Assembly (NCBI GenBank): GCA_019843655.1
Contig: JACDQD010000004.1
Location: 7,688,001 to 7,752,000, forward strand
Length of the DNA: 64,000 nucleotides
Reading direction: 5' to 3'
Source of the DNA: Lethocerus indicus
Taxonomy: Eukaryota; Arthropoda; Insecta; Hemiptera; Belostomatidae
In this document: positions 35,481 through 48,600 of the stretch, piece after piece
How positions within the stretch are numbered: the stretch's first letter is position 1
How the letters are laid out: each line of letters starts with the position of its first letter
Made by a program: the position numbers and the translations under genes
The notes under the pieces: generated by a model
What the model was told of the DNA's origin: nothing
The model's database searches: none
Seen by the model: the letters and a program-made list of their open reading frames with translations, nothing else

Positions 35481-38400
35481 TGACAGCCGAAATAATTCGC
35501 CACTCGAATAGTAATTAAATAAAATTTGCTTCAAAATATGAGAGGCGTGTCCGAAGAAAAATCGTTTAATCAATCCAATCTTGAAATTAATGATAAGTGC
35601 AATGATAATAATACCGTACACGTACAGTACACGGGATATGATGAACCCCGGCCCGGGGTAAACCGCAGTTTGGTAGGGCTGGACCCTAAAGAGCCAAATG
35701 GGGGCAAATGCCTGAGGCTGCCCCAATACACTGTTTGGACTGACTGCCGAACAACCAATCAAATTTAAGCCGATGCTACCAACAGCCCCGGCATCTCACT
35801 CCCACGGCCAATTAAACTGTAATAAGTAATTGGACAAGTAACCCAATATATATTACTATCCGTACCCAAGATATATACATATATATACATAGACAGTAGA
35901 TCTTCGGGTTAATTGGATCCCAAGGATACCACGTAAAATGATAGGACGTGGTTTCTTGTTGTTGTAAAGGAGCCAATGTTCATATATAATGTTAATAATT
36001 TTCATGCTGCGCTCCACTCTTGTATCATTCTCGATAATGAAGTGATAAAATATTAGTATAAACACAACTTCCAATTTCAGGTTGGCCGTTCGATTCATCC
36101 GTTTATTCATTATCCTCATGGTCCTCATTTTCGGATGACTTAACGCTCCAATGTTTATTTGTTAATTTAATTTAATAAATTTAAACAAATTTAACGATTT
36201 ATTAATTTCTATGTAGTAAATTTTGACACAAACAATGTTGATATAAAAATTATAAGTAAGCAGAAATAAGCGGTTTGAAGCAATAATTTAAATCTAATAA
36301 TTTAACCTTTCCTTAAACTGGAAGACGAAAATACATTCACTGATGAAATCATAAAGTAATTTCTATTATACATTTCACGATTCTAGACACTATTTTCTCT
36401 TTAATTTTTACCTAACAGACACTTATAACAAATGTGACATACTCACTCCTAAACTTTGACTGTTTAAAAAGAATTAGATAGGTATAATCTATGTTAAGGG
36501 TTCCAAATTATACTTGAATATAAATTACGATATAAGTTCGGCAGGGAGCCAAGTTCTTAAACGCTTTTCCTCTCAACTTCTTTAAAAATGTTCGTTCCAT
36601 TTTGTGATATACAGACTGCTATGCTTAATACCGTACAATGAAGATATATGTAGATCTAATATCGCACATAAGTTGAATACTCGGTTACGCTCGTCCATTT
36701 TATTTTTACCGATTGATTTTCAAAAGAACGAATATCTTGTTCATAACATAGTTATACTTGCACATAATAATTTCCCGCTGACTTTGTACGATGTGGCCAC
36801 AGTCACTGTACGTCGTGATTATTTTCAATATCTATTAGTGCATTTAAATATATTAGACTGTGAAATGGCGGAAGAAAAAGAAGAAAAAGTTGGAAGAATG
36901 GGATTTTTCTTGAGGAAGTTTTGATAAGATGAGGACGAATAAGATAAAGAATACGCAGAACTGATTTTTTCAACCCCGTTTACTCATTCCGGGTAGAGCG
37001 CCCGAGCCCTCCAAGACCGCTTGAAATGCCGAAAGGTTATTCAAGAGTATGAAATCAGGCAACGGTGGGACAGTTCTTATCAGAAATGTCGAGCCAATGT
37101 TGAGTCAATAAAAAATACTGACAATTCAGACAATATCTTGGGAAACGTTTCTTTAGAAAAACAAAATAGGAAGGTCAAACCTAAAATCACAAGTCAATAT
37201 TCCTGCTGGGAAGGAAGCACACCACCCGACCCATTGTTTTTCATCCCTTCCGTGGTATAAGAAACTTAAATATACTACTGGCCGGGGATTCACCTCGGCT
37301 CCGGCTTTTCTTTTTTTATTCGGCGAGGTTCCTTTACATTTTTTCACCCCTCTCCGACGGGGCAGGTAGGGTTCGATGATTTACCGCTTTCCCAGAGAAA
37401 GTGCACCGAGAGATTGGTTGCCGAGAAATGAAATACGGGCTAAATTACCCCCCAACCACTACCATAAACGCCCCCGCCCACAACCGGAGTATACCCGAGG
37501 ATTTCATTCTTCGAGGATTCGTGCCGTGAATTGGTCCCGCCCCGACGTTTCACTTTTATTTTTTTCCCTGTTTAATTTATTCCCGCTTATAAAGACGCCG
37601 ACCGAAGATTGTTTTTTAAATCTTAAATATACACCGTACAAATTCATTTTCTAATGACTCGAAGACAAATATTGAAGAAATATTTCAATGTCTAGCTGGT
37701 TCATTAAAAAATACCTGATATCGGTTTTAATATTCACAGAAACAACAATTACATTACCAACGTTGCCGTTCATAATTGCCAGAAATAATTTACATGCGTG
37801 TACATAGAACGTATGTGTACAATTATGCATAAAACGAAACTTATTGTTATAATACATTATATAATAATTAATTATTAATTTATTATTAATTATATATAAT
37901 CAAATAAAATTTATAGGGTGGGTGAACAACAACTGAAATGGAAACACCTAAGGCAGAGGTCGAACCCGTGTTTTGGTTATTAAGCAAATTAAGTCAAATA
38001 AAAATTTCGAAAAATGCTATTCCGGAGTCAAGTTTTTACTTAACTGGATTAGGGCAGACCTACTTGTTTGGCAGTAATTCTATAAACTCTTCTTGAACGT
38101 TTCACTCGGGGCCCAAGTCCGCTCTCCGGGGGCCCAGGTACTTTTTCGATTCCCCAGGCGCGAATCTAGGTCTATATGTTGAAAAATTGTTATTTTCCTG
38201 GAGGTGGGAGCCGAAGTAAGTTTCTATATCCCGGGCACGTCTAGGCCACACCTCGTTCGTTAGGGAGCCCTCCCCGGCCCCTTTTCGGGATCCTGCCGAC
38301 AAATTGGGATTGTCCGAACCATTTCCCACTATTTGGCGCCCACTTAAACAAACCCCGTTTTCACATAGCTATCGCGATTAAACTTCCCGTACCATTAAAA

Positions 38401-39457
38401 TAACTAATCTCTCGTTACAGATATTTACTGTATCCGAATAGTTGGTGTAGTGGGACTCACGTCTCTGTTAAAGAGGGTTGTAAAGAAATTGTCGGTTTTT
38501 TAAATTTAATCGCTTATATTGGATACTTGACGGTCCTTTGGTCTTCATGTAGCGGTTAAACACGCTTTCCGTTGGACCTCTGCCAACAAGACCTGGAACA
38601 TTACCAGACTTGTAATCAGTACTATGAGCTATTAGAAATTTATAGGGTTAAGCATGTATGGCTTCCGCGACCCAAACTCTTTAATTTACAGAGAAGTGAG
38701 GGATATGGTAACCGAGTTTGTATGTTTCAAGTTAACAAGTGATAGCTCAAAGACACTATTAGGCTAGTGTTAGCAGTAGAAGATCTACTCATCGTTGATT
38801 GGTGTTAATATTAAGATGTTCTAAGTGCACATGTTCTAACAGTTATTGGAATTATGAGGTAAACATTTAGTTCACCCATATTTCAAATAAGGTCATTTAA
38901 TATTTCCTTGTTAAAAGAAGTGCATAGTTTGAAGTACTCGGCATTTATTCAAACAAAAATTGTCGAACGTTTTTAATGGAATGAATTTTAGGCGTAGATT
39001 GATATAAATGTGTCACATTTTGTGAATCAAAAGCGGTTTTAATAATGTTTGACAGCGAGGATAATTTAGTTTGAAATGCCCAAAGCCCATAACCGGCTCC
39101 GACATAAAACGCGGCTAATGAGAGCGATGACGTTCCCAAAAGGTTTAACGCTTTATGCATATGCGAGGAGCCCATATAACATGCAGGTGTGAACCGCCCT
39201 CTAAAAATATATTTCGCGGCGCATAATTATGTAAATGAACTATTGTTTAAATGATTCATCACTTGCCGAGATGCAATTAACACTGTTTTACTCATTTGAA
39301 AACCAACACATATTTGTCCCTTCATAACGTAAAAATTAATAATGAGAGGAGCTATTAACAACCATTAATTGATTGAAATTTGCTTTAAATTAATTTCAAA
39401 TCGGAATACTTCTTCCGAAGTGCTTAATATCCAAGGATTACTCGAATTTTTGGTCAC
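35481..39457. other. AT-rich non-coding block with one GC island
   Basis: No gene is supported. AT microsatellite-like runs occur near 35868-35890, and an AT-only palindrome-rich stretch lies at 37855-37905. GC-rich sequence occurs at 38100-38340. The plus frame 36604-36924 (106 codons) lies in AT-rich DNA, which is somewhat unusual, but it has no domain, no splice signals I trust and ends in a Lys/Glu-rich purine tract. Confidence 0.5.
37862..37877. other. 16-bp AT palindrome
   Basis: TAATAATTAATTATTA is perfectly self-complementary and sits in about 50 bases of almost pure AT. Such sequences unwind easily and may act as matrix-attachment-like DNA; the AT-only composition makes chance likely. 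Confidence 0.45.
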
Positions 39458-39866
39458 TTTTAAATGACATTACATGGCTTTGTCAATCGAAATCAGAAGG
39501 TCTAGTTACAACTTTTTTTGCATATGTAACAGATCTGATTAAAAGTAGTATTCCGGACATTGATAAAATGAACATATTACAAATTAAAATTTAGCATAGG
39601 GCTAAAAATATGGGGCAAATATGGACAGAAATATTATTTTGGTATATTTCAATTTTAAATGACATTACATGGCTTTGTCAATCGAAATCAGAAGGTCTAG
39701 TTACAACTTTTTTTGCATATGTAAAAGATCTGATCAAAAGTACTATTCCGGACAATGATAAAATGAACACATTATAATTTAAAATTTAGCATACGGCTAA
39801 AAATATGGGTCAAATATGGACAGAAATATAATTTCGGTATATTTCAATTTCTTTGGTAATCACTTT
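39458..39866. repeat. 195-bp tandem repeat, two copies and a fragment
   Basis: Copy 1 runs 39458-39652 and copy 2 39653-39847 with the same period throughout. Only about a dozen substitutions are visible and no obvious length change, so they are roughly 94 percent identical by eye. The bases just before copy 1 (TTTTTGGTCACTTT) reappear with small changes after copy 2, so the original unit array was slightly longer. Neither copy encodes a continuing frame. The unit resembles a young satellite-like duplication; a fragment of an unrecognised mobile element is also possible. Confidence 0.93.
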
Positions 39867-42800
39867 AGAATCCAGCAAAGTGTTTTCGCACGAAAAAGGA
39901 GAGAAATAGTAAAACTAGAATTATGACACTCCCTTAATGCCGAAGTGCGAAATTCGAGAGAAGGAATAAGGAAAATGGTTTTTCTTTTTCTTGAAAATTC
40001 TACCTCGGTCAAGCACAAAGGAGGAAATATCCGCGACATTTGTAACCGAGAAAACGCTTTCATAACATACAGGGAAGGAGGGATGGAGGGGCGTGGGCAA
40101 GGGGACAGGCTCTCGGGGCCGAGATTGCTCGGCTAAGTCGGGCTTCCAGTACAATCCTGAGTCCGGAATATGAAGGATATACGAGCCGGACGTGGGCGGC
40201 ACAATGTCTTCGTTGTCGCCGCGGCTAAGCCCCCGGGCCCCTTGTCACCGCTCTAAATGCCCCCCCAAATTGCCTCCCGAGACAGACATCCCTCCAACCT
40301 TCACCCCCACCAACACACTCACGCTATTTTCCACCAACACTAACTACTAACTGAGGTTATATGCCAACGTTTGATTTCTGCCTCTGCCTAAGGACACCCC
40401 ACGAATGAGTAAAACGAAAGGTTTAATTCCCATATTATCCGTCATTCTACAGCAATGAAGCTTTTATATTGACCTTTGAATAAACTTCGCGCTATCGGCG
40501 TTATTTAATCTATTCTTATATACGATAGCTATTCTAAGTACTGGAATCGAATACTCCCGGATAATGGATGTTATTTATGTAGAATTTTCCCGTGAAATAC
40601 CAGCGTTGCGCCGAGGGCCGCGACAACCTGTCAGCCACAAGCGGCGTCGACCTGCTTGCGGTCGCCTCACTTTCGACTTGTTCTCCCATTGTTTATCCAC
40701 CGAGCGGCGGGAATTCTACAAACGGCGGCTCAATTTTGGACAATGAGCCGTTCAACAACAATGCGGTTTGACTTTAAGAGACGGTTGCCCTGGCGACCCA
40801 CCCGGCCATTGTGCCAACCATTGTGGAACTCGGAGGCGCCCGAGCGGAGCCAGACTAAACCAACATTAATATATACGGTGGGGAAATGATTCATGCCCGT
40901 AGGCCATTCTAGGGATTTAATACGTTTAATGACGTCAATCCCTTTCGACTTATTACTTAACATTCGAAATAAAACAATACAGAAGAAAACCGCCGATATG
41001 GACTGCGTCGAGGTAACCGTATAATGAAGAATATACTCGAACACCGTTGACCACCCTTCTCAACTCGGACCTAGAGACGTTGACGGGGTTAATGCAGAGG
41101 AGAGCCCTCAGAAGGGCTGCAGAAAAGAACAATACTAACGAGAACAATACAAAAAAATAGCACTAGTGCTGACAATAAAGTCGGTAATAGTAATATATTA
41201 ACCTATGCTCCAGTATTGGATCCACCAATTTCTGATATAAGATAATGTTCGATATGCCTGAATATTATACTATGCGTTCATTTGTTGGATTTGTTGAATG
41301 GAGAGAGGAGAATTTTTTCTCCTATGCCGGTATTAGATTGAGGGAATTGTCGAGCCGCTAGCTTCATGAATTATGGAAAATCCGAGGGCGAATAAATACT
41401 CCCGCCGATTGTCATTTCTTTCGGAAGACTTTTTTTGTAATTCTTACGCACCTGAAAATCCTGGAACAAGTATTCTATTTTTTGTCAAGGGTATCGAATA
41501 CGGGGATGGAGGGACCACCTCCCTCCCCCTCCGTGAGGTGTCGATAACTAATTTGCATATCCGCTTCACCGGGATCCAATTATCGGGCCAAACCGCGGTA
41601 ATCAGGGGAAACAATCCCAAAGCAAAATCTGTCTCCGCCCCAGTCCAACCCCGACCGGTACAGATTGAATTGATTAAAAACAGAGAACGCTTGGGGATAA
41701 ATCGGGGATCGCATTATACTTTGAAATCGCCGCTTTCAGGTTCCAATTGATTATAGTTGGGCAGGTTGGCCGAGCGTATTATGGTCGCTAGGCTCCGGAA
41801 TCGTCATATCTCTTAGGCCGGGGTAATTACTTATCCAGCGATTCAATCACTCGTTCGGATATAAAATTGCACGCCATACAAATTCATTAAATTTATTGAC
41901 AATTGTCAAAACAAGAAAATGAATTTCAAGAATCGGTTCAACAATACTGTTGCAACGTTGATCTGACCTCGCAGCGATACCCCTATTATTGATGGCTCTC
42001 GACTGGTCCGGGAGCCCGTTCCGATTATTTCTTTCCGCAACTTCAACCGGTGAAATTCAACAATTGATTTGAACGGAAGTAATACCAAGTTATGATTTAT
42101 TTTTCGACCCATCAACACGAAACTGCCAAATCGTTCTTAGATATTCTGTTTAAAATCCGAGCGGGGTATAATTTAAAACATTAGGGTAGATAAACGTTCG
42201 TTAGTCGGGCGTTTGTAAACTTAATTCATTATGAGCAATTATTTCATAACATGTTAACATAAATGTAGAGTTCGAATACAGCCATATAGGCCAATGTCAG
42301 ATAAAAAGTCCATTGGCTATTTCCCGTTGAATACACATACCATCCTTAAAAAATGGGATATGTATGTGCAACCTATTTCTAAATTAGGAGATTATTAAGA
42401 TTCCCAAGGATGTTAAAATCGGCAATATTACTGGCCATCCAGGTCTGATACATCCGTATTTAATCTCATTAACTACAGGAAACAATTCAGTTTTAACATT
42501 TTATTTTATATACATCAAACTCAAGAATTCATTTGATGGATATATTTAAAGTCCGAAAGAATGGAAGAAAAATGGTATTTAAAAAAAGATCGGTTAAGGA
42601 AGAGAATAGTCGTAAAGTTAACAATAATTTCAGTCCATTTAGGAGAAATGTTGATTTAAGGAGTCGAGTCAATATTTATTTCGAATTTGAATACGGCGCT
42701 TGGAAAATTCAATTTATCCAGCGTATTTCAATACGGGGGAAGACAGATTTCATTATTATCTAAGAGAATCGGCGAAATTAAACTAACGGGCCATCGCCGG

Positions 42801-43090
42801 CCTTCAAAAGGCGACGTTCTTCATGCCTAATCTCTCCCAGTTATTTATTTGCCGGCTAATTGGGGCGCGCAAGGGGATTGGAAGGGGAGTAAGGGGAGTG
42901 GTTGGGGAAGGAGGGGGAGTGGTGCTCTTTACTGTTGCCCAGTTTATAAAGTAAAACAATTATTAACTCTCGAGTGGAACCGGGCCAGAGGAATTTGGCC
43001 CTGCCTTTCATTAAATAAACGCTCGAAGGGCGGCGTCTTCCCTTTCGCCCTTTAGCGGCCTCTGGGACGCCCCGCTTGTCCCTTTCCAAA
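39867..43090. other. Mixed block with four GC-rich islands
   Basis: GC-rich islands at 40070-40320, 40600-40860, 41470-41830 and 42840-43080 alternate with AT-rich DNA. A hairpin lies at 41508-41526 (GGAGGGA / TCCCTCC) and two consecutive fold-backs at 42290-42372. The plus frame 41373-41750 (125 codons) has no recognised domain. A tRNA-like 5' word at 41761 was examined and rejected. Confidence 0.45.
42290..42372. other. Two consecutive fold-backs
   Basis: GCCAATG (42290-42296) pairs with CATTGGC (42311-42317). Nine bases later GTTG...CACATAC...ATCC (42326-42345) pairs with GGAT...GTATGTG-CAAC (42356-42372) around an A-rich loop, with small bulges. The second has the rough size and bulged shape of a small-RNA hairpin, but each arm is under 20 bases and no known small RNA is recognised. 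Confidence 0.35.
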
Positions 43091-45571
43091 CAAAGGGCAT
43101 TAGTCTTGGCTAAATGACTACATTCTTACATAAAGAACGATTGGTACTTAATCTACGGGAGACAGATTTACCGATGCCGGCGCTAATGGCAACCTGTACC
43201 TTCTTATCTACGAATCGGTGGGTGCTACTGCCAATTGTGGTAAGCCGAAAGCGGTAAGTCATCAATTTAGACGATTTCGTAGATCACGGATCCTACATTC
43301 TGTCGGTTAACGGTTGATAAATGATATGAGCCTCTTTGGTCAAACAAAAAATGTCCCGCAATAAAAAATTTCATTAAACCGAAGAGAACAATGATATCGG
43401 AACAGATTACAATATTAGAGAAATTAGGGCGTGAATTCGTTGAACCCTAATAACAGTTGTATTATTACTATTAATTATTAATAAAATATTAAGAATTACA
43501 ACTCGGTAATAACGGATGAAGCGAACAAAATGCAAAAAAACATTTTTTGGTGAATCCATAAATACTAGAAGACAACAGCACAGATGAGGTGAGGTACGAG
43601 ACAAGTTAACAGAAAATAACCGGGTCGGTATTGAAAAAACGTTACACTACCGACGTATAATTCCTTGAGCTGAGAATAATTTACGAGACGAGAAATGGTA
43701 GATGGAGATAAGCGGCTTTTTTTCCGGCGGCTAAGTATAATTTATAGGGGAAATTCAGCGAGTTTACTTGCAGCGGGGAAATATATGAGACACTAGAACT
43801 CTATTCTACCTCAAACTACTTATAAATGGCCGGTAGAAATTTTAGCCCTTCAGTTTAATCTCCACAATGTAATTCTTAATAAGTATTCGTTAATTATTTC
43901 AATTACATATTTAAATATTATTAGTATATGTCGAATAACCTGAGAAGACATAGAATTTGTGTACCCAATAGGGTTCACGGTAACAAATTATTACGTCGTC
44001 ATTTATGACGTCCATGTACAAACAATGGCGAGAAGACTTATGGGCATTTTTTCGATATCTGGAGATTCATTTTTCTTGAATTGAAGATTAACAAAAGTGG
44101 TGGTAATTAGTAATAAAAGGTGAAGAGGATGATTATAAAAAATGTGCGAGATTGACGTCGATCGGACGTTGTAAAACCGATATGCAACATTTTATCATTC
44201 AGTTTCTGGCCAACACCAAACTGACAAGGAAATATGGATTGGAGGACACTAATTGCTAATTCCCCGCACTTGAATAATCGTTCGCTTCAGCTTGCTTTCT
44301 TTTTATGTTCTATATTTGGGCTACTACTCGGCTGAGATATCTATTAGGTAATGGAACACCCCCGGCCCGCTTTCATTCTCGGCGGTCACGCTTCCTTTCG
44401 GCTCGCTCCTTCTTTCCGCTGATAAGAAATCGTGAAAACCTTCGCCTCCTTCAATCTATAAATACGCCGACACAAAGCATTAAGAGAGTGCCGAAACGGG
44501 AAGAATAAAAGAACCATCCTCGTGAAAACCCTTTTCTTTCTGAAATAAATGACGGGAAGAGATATTTCAGCGCTTCAACTTGTATCACGGGTTTTTATGT
44601 AATTAGTATATATCGACTATTTAGTAATTAATGATAACAGAAAAGTTAAAATATATCAGGTTCTTCGACACAATAATTCCGTTGCAGGTTCAAAGGTTTC
44701 GAAATATAGATGGCTTGCAACGCGACCCTCAGCTGTCCCCCTTTTGACAGTTATTACATGATTAAATTAAGAACAATCGAATGTGACTGTTACAAGTATA
44801 CAACTAATATGTAGTTTAGATGGACAAAAACGAGAGAACTAGGACGGGGAAAGCACGTACAGGGGCCGGCTAAAATCCCGAGGGCCCGGATAGTAGTACC
44901 TGGGTAGAGTATTGTTTCAACTGTACCGTTATGGATTATTAAGAAGGGCCTGGTTAATATGGGTACCGGGGGTACATCTCCCATTGTTCCCAAAGGGAGG
45001 AGTGGTGGGGGGGGGCAGACTCTCTTAGTATTATAGGCCAGGGCGGACAATGGACAGGGATACAGGGGCTACAAATACCCCTCGTCCTCGGGGGGGAGCA
45101 TTCTTCCCTATGTGCTAGAATGCGCACCGCTCGCGTTAACACGTCTGCCCACAAACTTATTGCTTGGGGCCGCCACGAAAATGGACCGACTCCGCTCGGC
45201 TTAAGAAAACATGAGTGAAAATACCTCAGACAACTTAACACCTTCGTAGGCGATGAGGTTTAAATTTTTCCAAGTTAAAAATTTAGTATCACCTTTTTTT
45301 CTATCTACCTCAACTACATATAAGTACATCTTTTAATATTATATAGAATAAATATATATTTTGAGAAAATAATTTGCAGGACGTATATACAATGTATGAA
45401 TTTATGTGAATTATACCAAAAGTTAAACATAGTATGCTTTCATATTTCCCATTCGTTGGTTTGTGCAACTGATATTTCAAAATTATTATTCAATTAAATA
45501 TTAGCTAGATACAAAAGAGAGAACAATCAAAACAAAAATTTGTTGATACTGAACTGTATCACGTAAAAGAA
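43091..45571. other. AT-rich block and one GC-rich island
   Basis: No gene is supported. The GC-rich part (44820-45180) contains a G9 run near 45008-45016 and open frames on the minus strand (44790-45050, 44954-45241) without domains. Confidence 0.5.
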
Positions 45572-45660
45572 ATTAATTATATTAATATATTATATTATTA
45601 TAATATATTAATTATATTAATATATTATATTATTATAATATATTAATTATATTAATATAA
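45572..45660. repeat. 35-bp AT-only tandem repeat
   Basis: Starts of the unit ATTAATTATATTAATAT fall at 45572, 45607 and 45642, an exact 35-base period over about 2.5 copies with no visible mismatch. The unit contains only A and T and is largely self-complementary, so it can form cruciforms and replicate unstably. Confidence 0.95.
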
Positions 45661-48600
45661 TAAAAGTAATTATATTAGCATTTTTAGTGAAACGTTATGA
45701 ATTTTGGCGATTTAATGCGTCTCTCTTAGAATGAATAAATTGAGGATTTAAGAAAGGAGAGCAGTAGGGAATAAACTGCGGGATAAACGCTTGTATTAAC
45801 GGTAAGGAACATACTTCGTCAAGCGAAGTACTATTTATAGGAATGCTACTGCCACTAATCGAAATCCGTGTTAATTCAGGAATGCGAATAATTTTCATGT
45901 ATATAAACAGGGTTTAGAAGGAATTTCCATGCGAAACGGGACCCACAGTGAAAGCTATTCATGCAATAATTATTTCAGAGGCCACGTACAATTGTACCTC
46001 CGGTATGAACTAAATGACAAAGGAAATTCTATACAAGCCTGGCCGCCTGACAGAATCAATTAGCATGTCTGGTCCAATAAATTTTTAATCGTACTATGAA
46101 ATAGTATTAAACTAATGCCAATTAATAAAGAGTTAGGTGGAAGGTAATATAATACGTTATTATTCTTCATGTTCTCATTATTCTTCACTCAAGTTAGTAT
46201 ATTATTAAATTGTTGGATTTCACTAACACAACCACAGTTCTTTTTGTTTCGCTTCTTCTTCACGTTTTTAAAATATGGAAAATATAACTAATCATAATTC
46301 TGATATCTACATAAAACTCGGCATAAAAAAAGGAAACGTGAGTTTTATTAAAGATCCATAATAATTACGTTTCCAATAGAATAAATCTATAAAATAAAAC
46401 GTCATATGAAAAGGACGGATGTAAGCATCTTATTTCTAATTAAACGCAGACATTATTTGATGTTGACAAATGTTTTACATAAAATCATTGTACCTAACGG
46501 AATTTTTTTCTAATACCCAGTGGTATTACTAGTAATTCTTTTCATCCATTCTCACCTTTTCCCCCTGCCCTCATGTCGACCGCAAAAAAACAATAGCGGC
46601 TAGTAACACCGTAACTATAACTAAAAGTCAGCTGAAGGGAAATCCAATCTTGTTTTCGATTAAAAGTGGGGTGACGGAACGTGGTGGTGGGGAATTTGTC
46701 AAATAAATAAAAGTTATTGGGCGGTGGAACAACAACCACCCTCTCTGCCATCCGACCACACATGCCGAGAGCCGAATCCAGATAAAAACCCGTTTGGCAT
46801 GAAGCTTTGCCAAAACTCGGCCGGTGGTTTTATGCTAAAAGTATAGACTCAATTACAGAGATACCAAGTGGGGGAGGGAAAGGGTTGGATGAGCCGGGCG
46901 ACGGGGATGAAAGTACGGGGGGAACGTATGGTAGTACATTCGGGCAGCCACCACACTCACACGTACGGCCCAATGAAAAACATGTACCCTCTGCCCTTTT
47001 TTATTTTTCCCGACAAACCAATCCCCTTAAACAGAAGTCCGATTTAATTAACCCGATTAATTAGTCCAATAAATATTTTTAGCCAACATTTTTGTTCGGA
47101 TTGGTATTCGATATCATCAATTTTTGTAGCAAAAGCTTTCTGCACAAATGAACGGTGTTAAATTATTATACATTTTTTTAAATTACATTTTGTGTATGAT
47201 CACATCAATCCATCTCTAATAAAACGTTGGTGAACGTTCTTCAACGAATGGAATTCATTCATTGGATTCATTGGGATTATGATTCTGGAACCGAATGTAA
47301 TTGAAACATTTTCATAAAATAGGGCACATATATTATTCTGTACAATGACTTATTTTGTTCTTCGTGTTACACATTATTATGATTAAACACAACATTATTT
47401 CTGTTTGCATAACGGTTATGATTTAAATCAACGAGAATATTTCGTTAAAAAGTTATCTTTCGTTAAATATTCTACTCAGTGGTAATGTTTGTTCCGTGTC
47501 CGTAAATGATTAATGCAAATCGAGAGGGCAACAAAACATTGTCGGAGGAAGAAAAGAACAGCCCACCAGAATACCTACATTCTATTTTTCATCGGGATCA
47601 TAATAATCGACATTTTTAAGAAACCCAGACCTAAATTATCCTCCGCCGAAGGCTCCCGCGCCATAATTCACCAGGAAGGCGGGCGGAATGAATGGTATTC
47701 GAAAAGAGGATGATTTTTCTTCGCGAGGAAAGAATAAAGACCGGACGTGTTTTTCGTCTCCACAGCAACAAAAATTTTAGAAAGTTAGCTAAACATCGTT
47801 AGGAAAGAGGCCTCGGGACGAATCCGGCAAAAAAATAACGTCAGGAGGGAATCCCGGATGAAAAATGACCGCCAATTCTCTTTAAGCGTATCGACCGTGG
47901 CTATCGAACGCCAATAATACGATAACGTTTTTATTTAGAGTTCGACATAGGTAAGAAAATTCTTAAGGCTCTAAAGCATTTTTTTGTCGACCACATGTTG
48001 TCGATGTATGGCAATTTGCCCAAAGTTGCCAAAACGTGATAATGAAGTGTACTCCGACAGTAATTTTTACCTGTGTAATTTTTCCTTTATAGGAAGTAAC
48101 ATAATACCACGTATGGAAAAATTGGAAGCGTAAGGTTTCTAGAAATTACCTCTCGAGTCTAAGACGCTTCGGGCCAAACGACTGTTTCAGTTCGAAAAGT
48201 AATTTACGATTATAAAAAAAAACAGAGAGCGCGTGAGTCGAAAACGCGCGGATAAGCGCCCGCCATTATTTTCCCGGACATTTAGAAACCGAATATAATG
48301 TAGAATTAAATCATGGCCGCTTCGGTGACAGGACGGCAAAATATGTCCCGGCTGAAAATCCAGTATTCAGCGACCTTCTGCCGCCAGAGTTATTTATGCA
48401 AACCGAAATGGGAATGCTTTCCGAGCGGATAAAGTATTCAACATATCGCCGGAAGTAATTCCTCCAGGGAGAATCGAGTTACAGGTGGAGGGCCGAGTCG
48501 GGATAAACTTCATCAAATAATGAAATACTATGTAAAATCCACGGACGTAAAATTCGGCTTGTTCCATTTTTTCAAAGGGAAATAACATAATACATAAAAA

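Noticed and set aside
41373..41750. Plus-strand frame of 125 codons
   Set aside because: No domain or splice signals. It is kept only as part of the shared eight-residue word noted in the findings.
41761..41840. tRNA-like start (GGTTGGCCGAGCG)
   Set aside because: It resembles the 5' part of Ser/Leu tRNAs, but there is no GGTTCGAATCC-type B box or pairing acceptor stem downstream.
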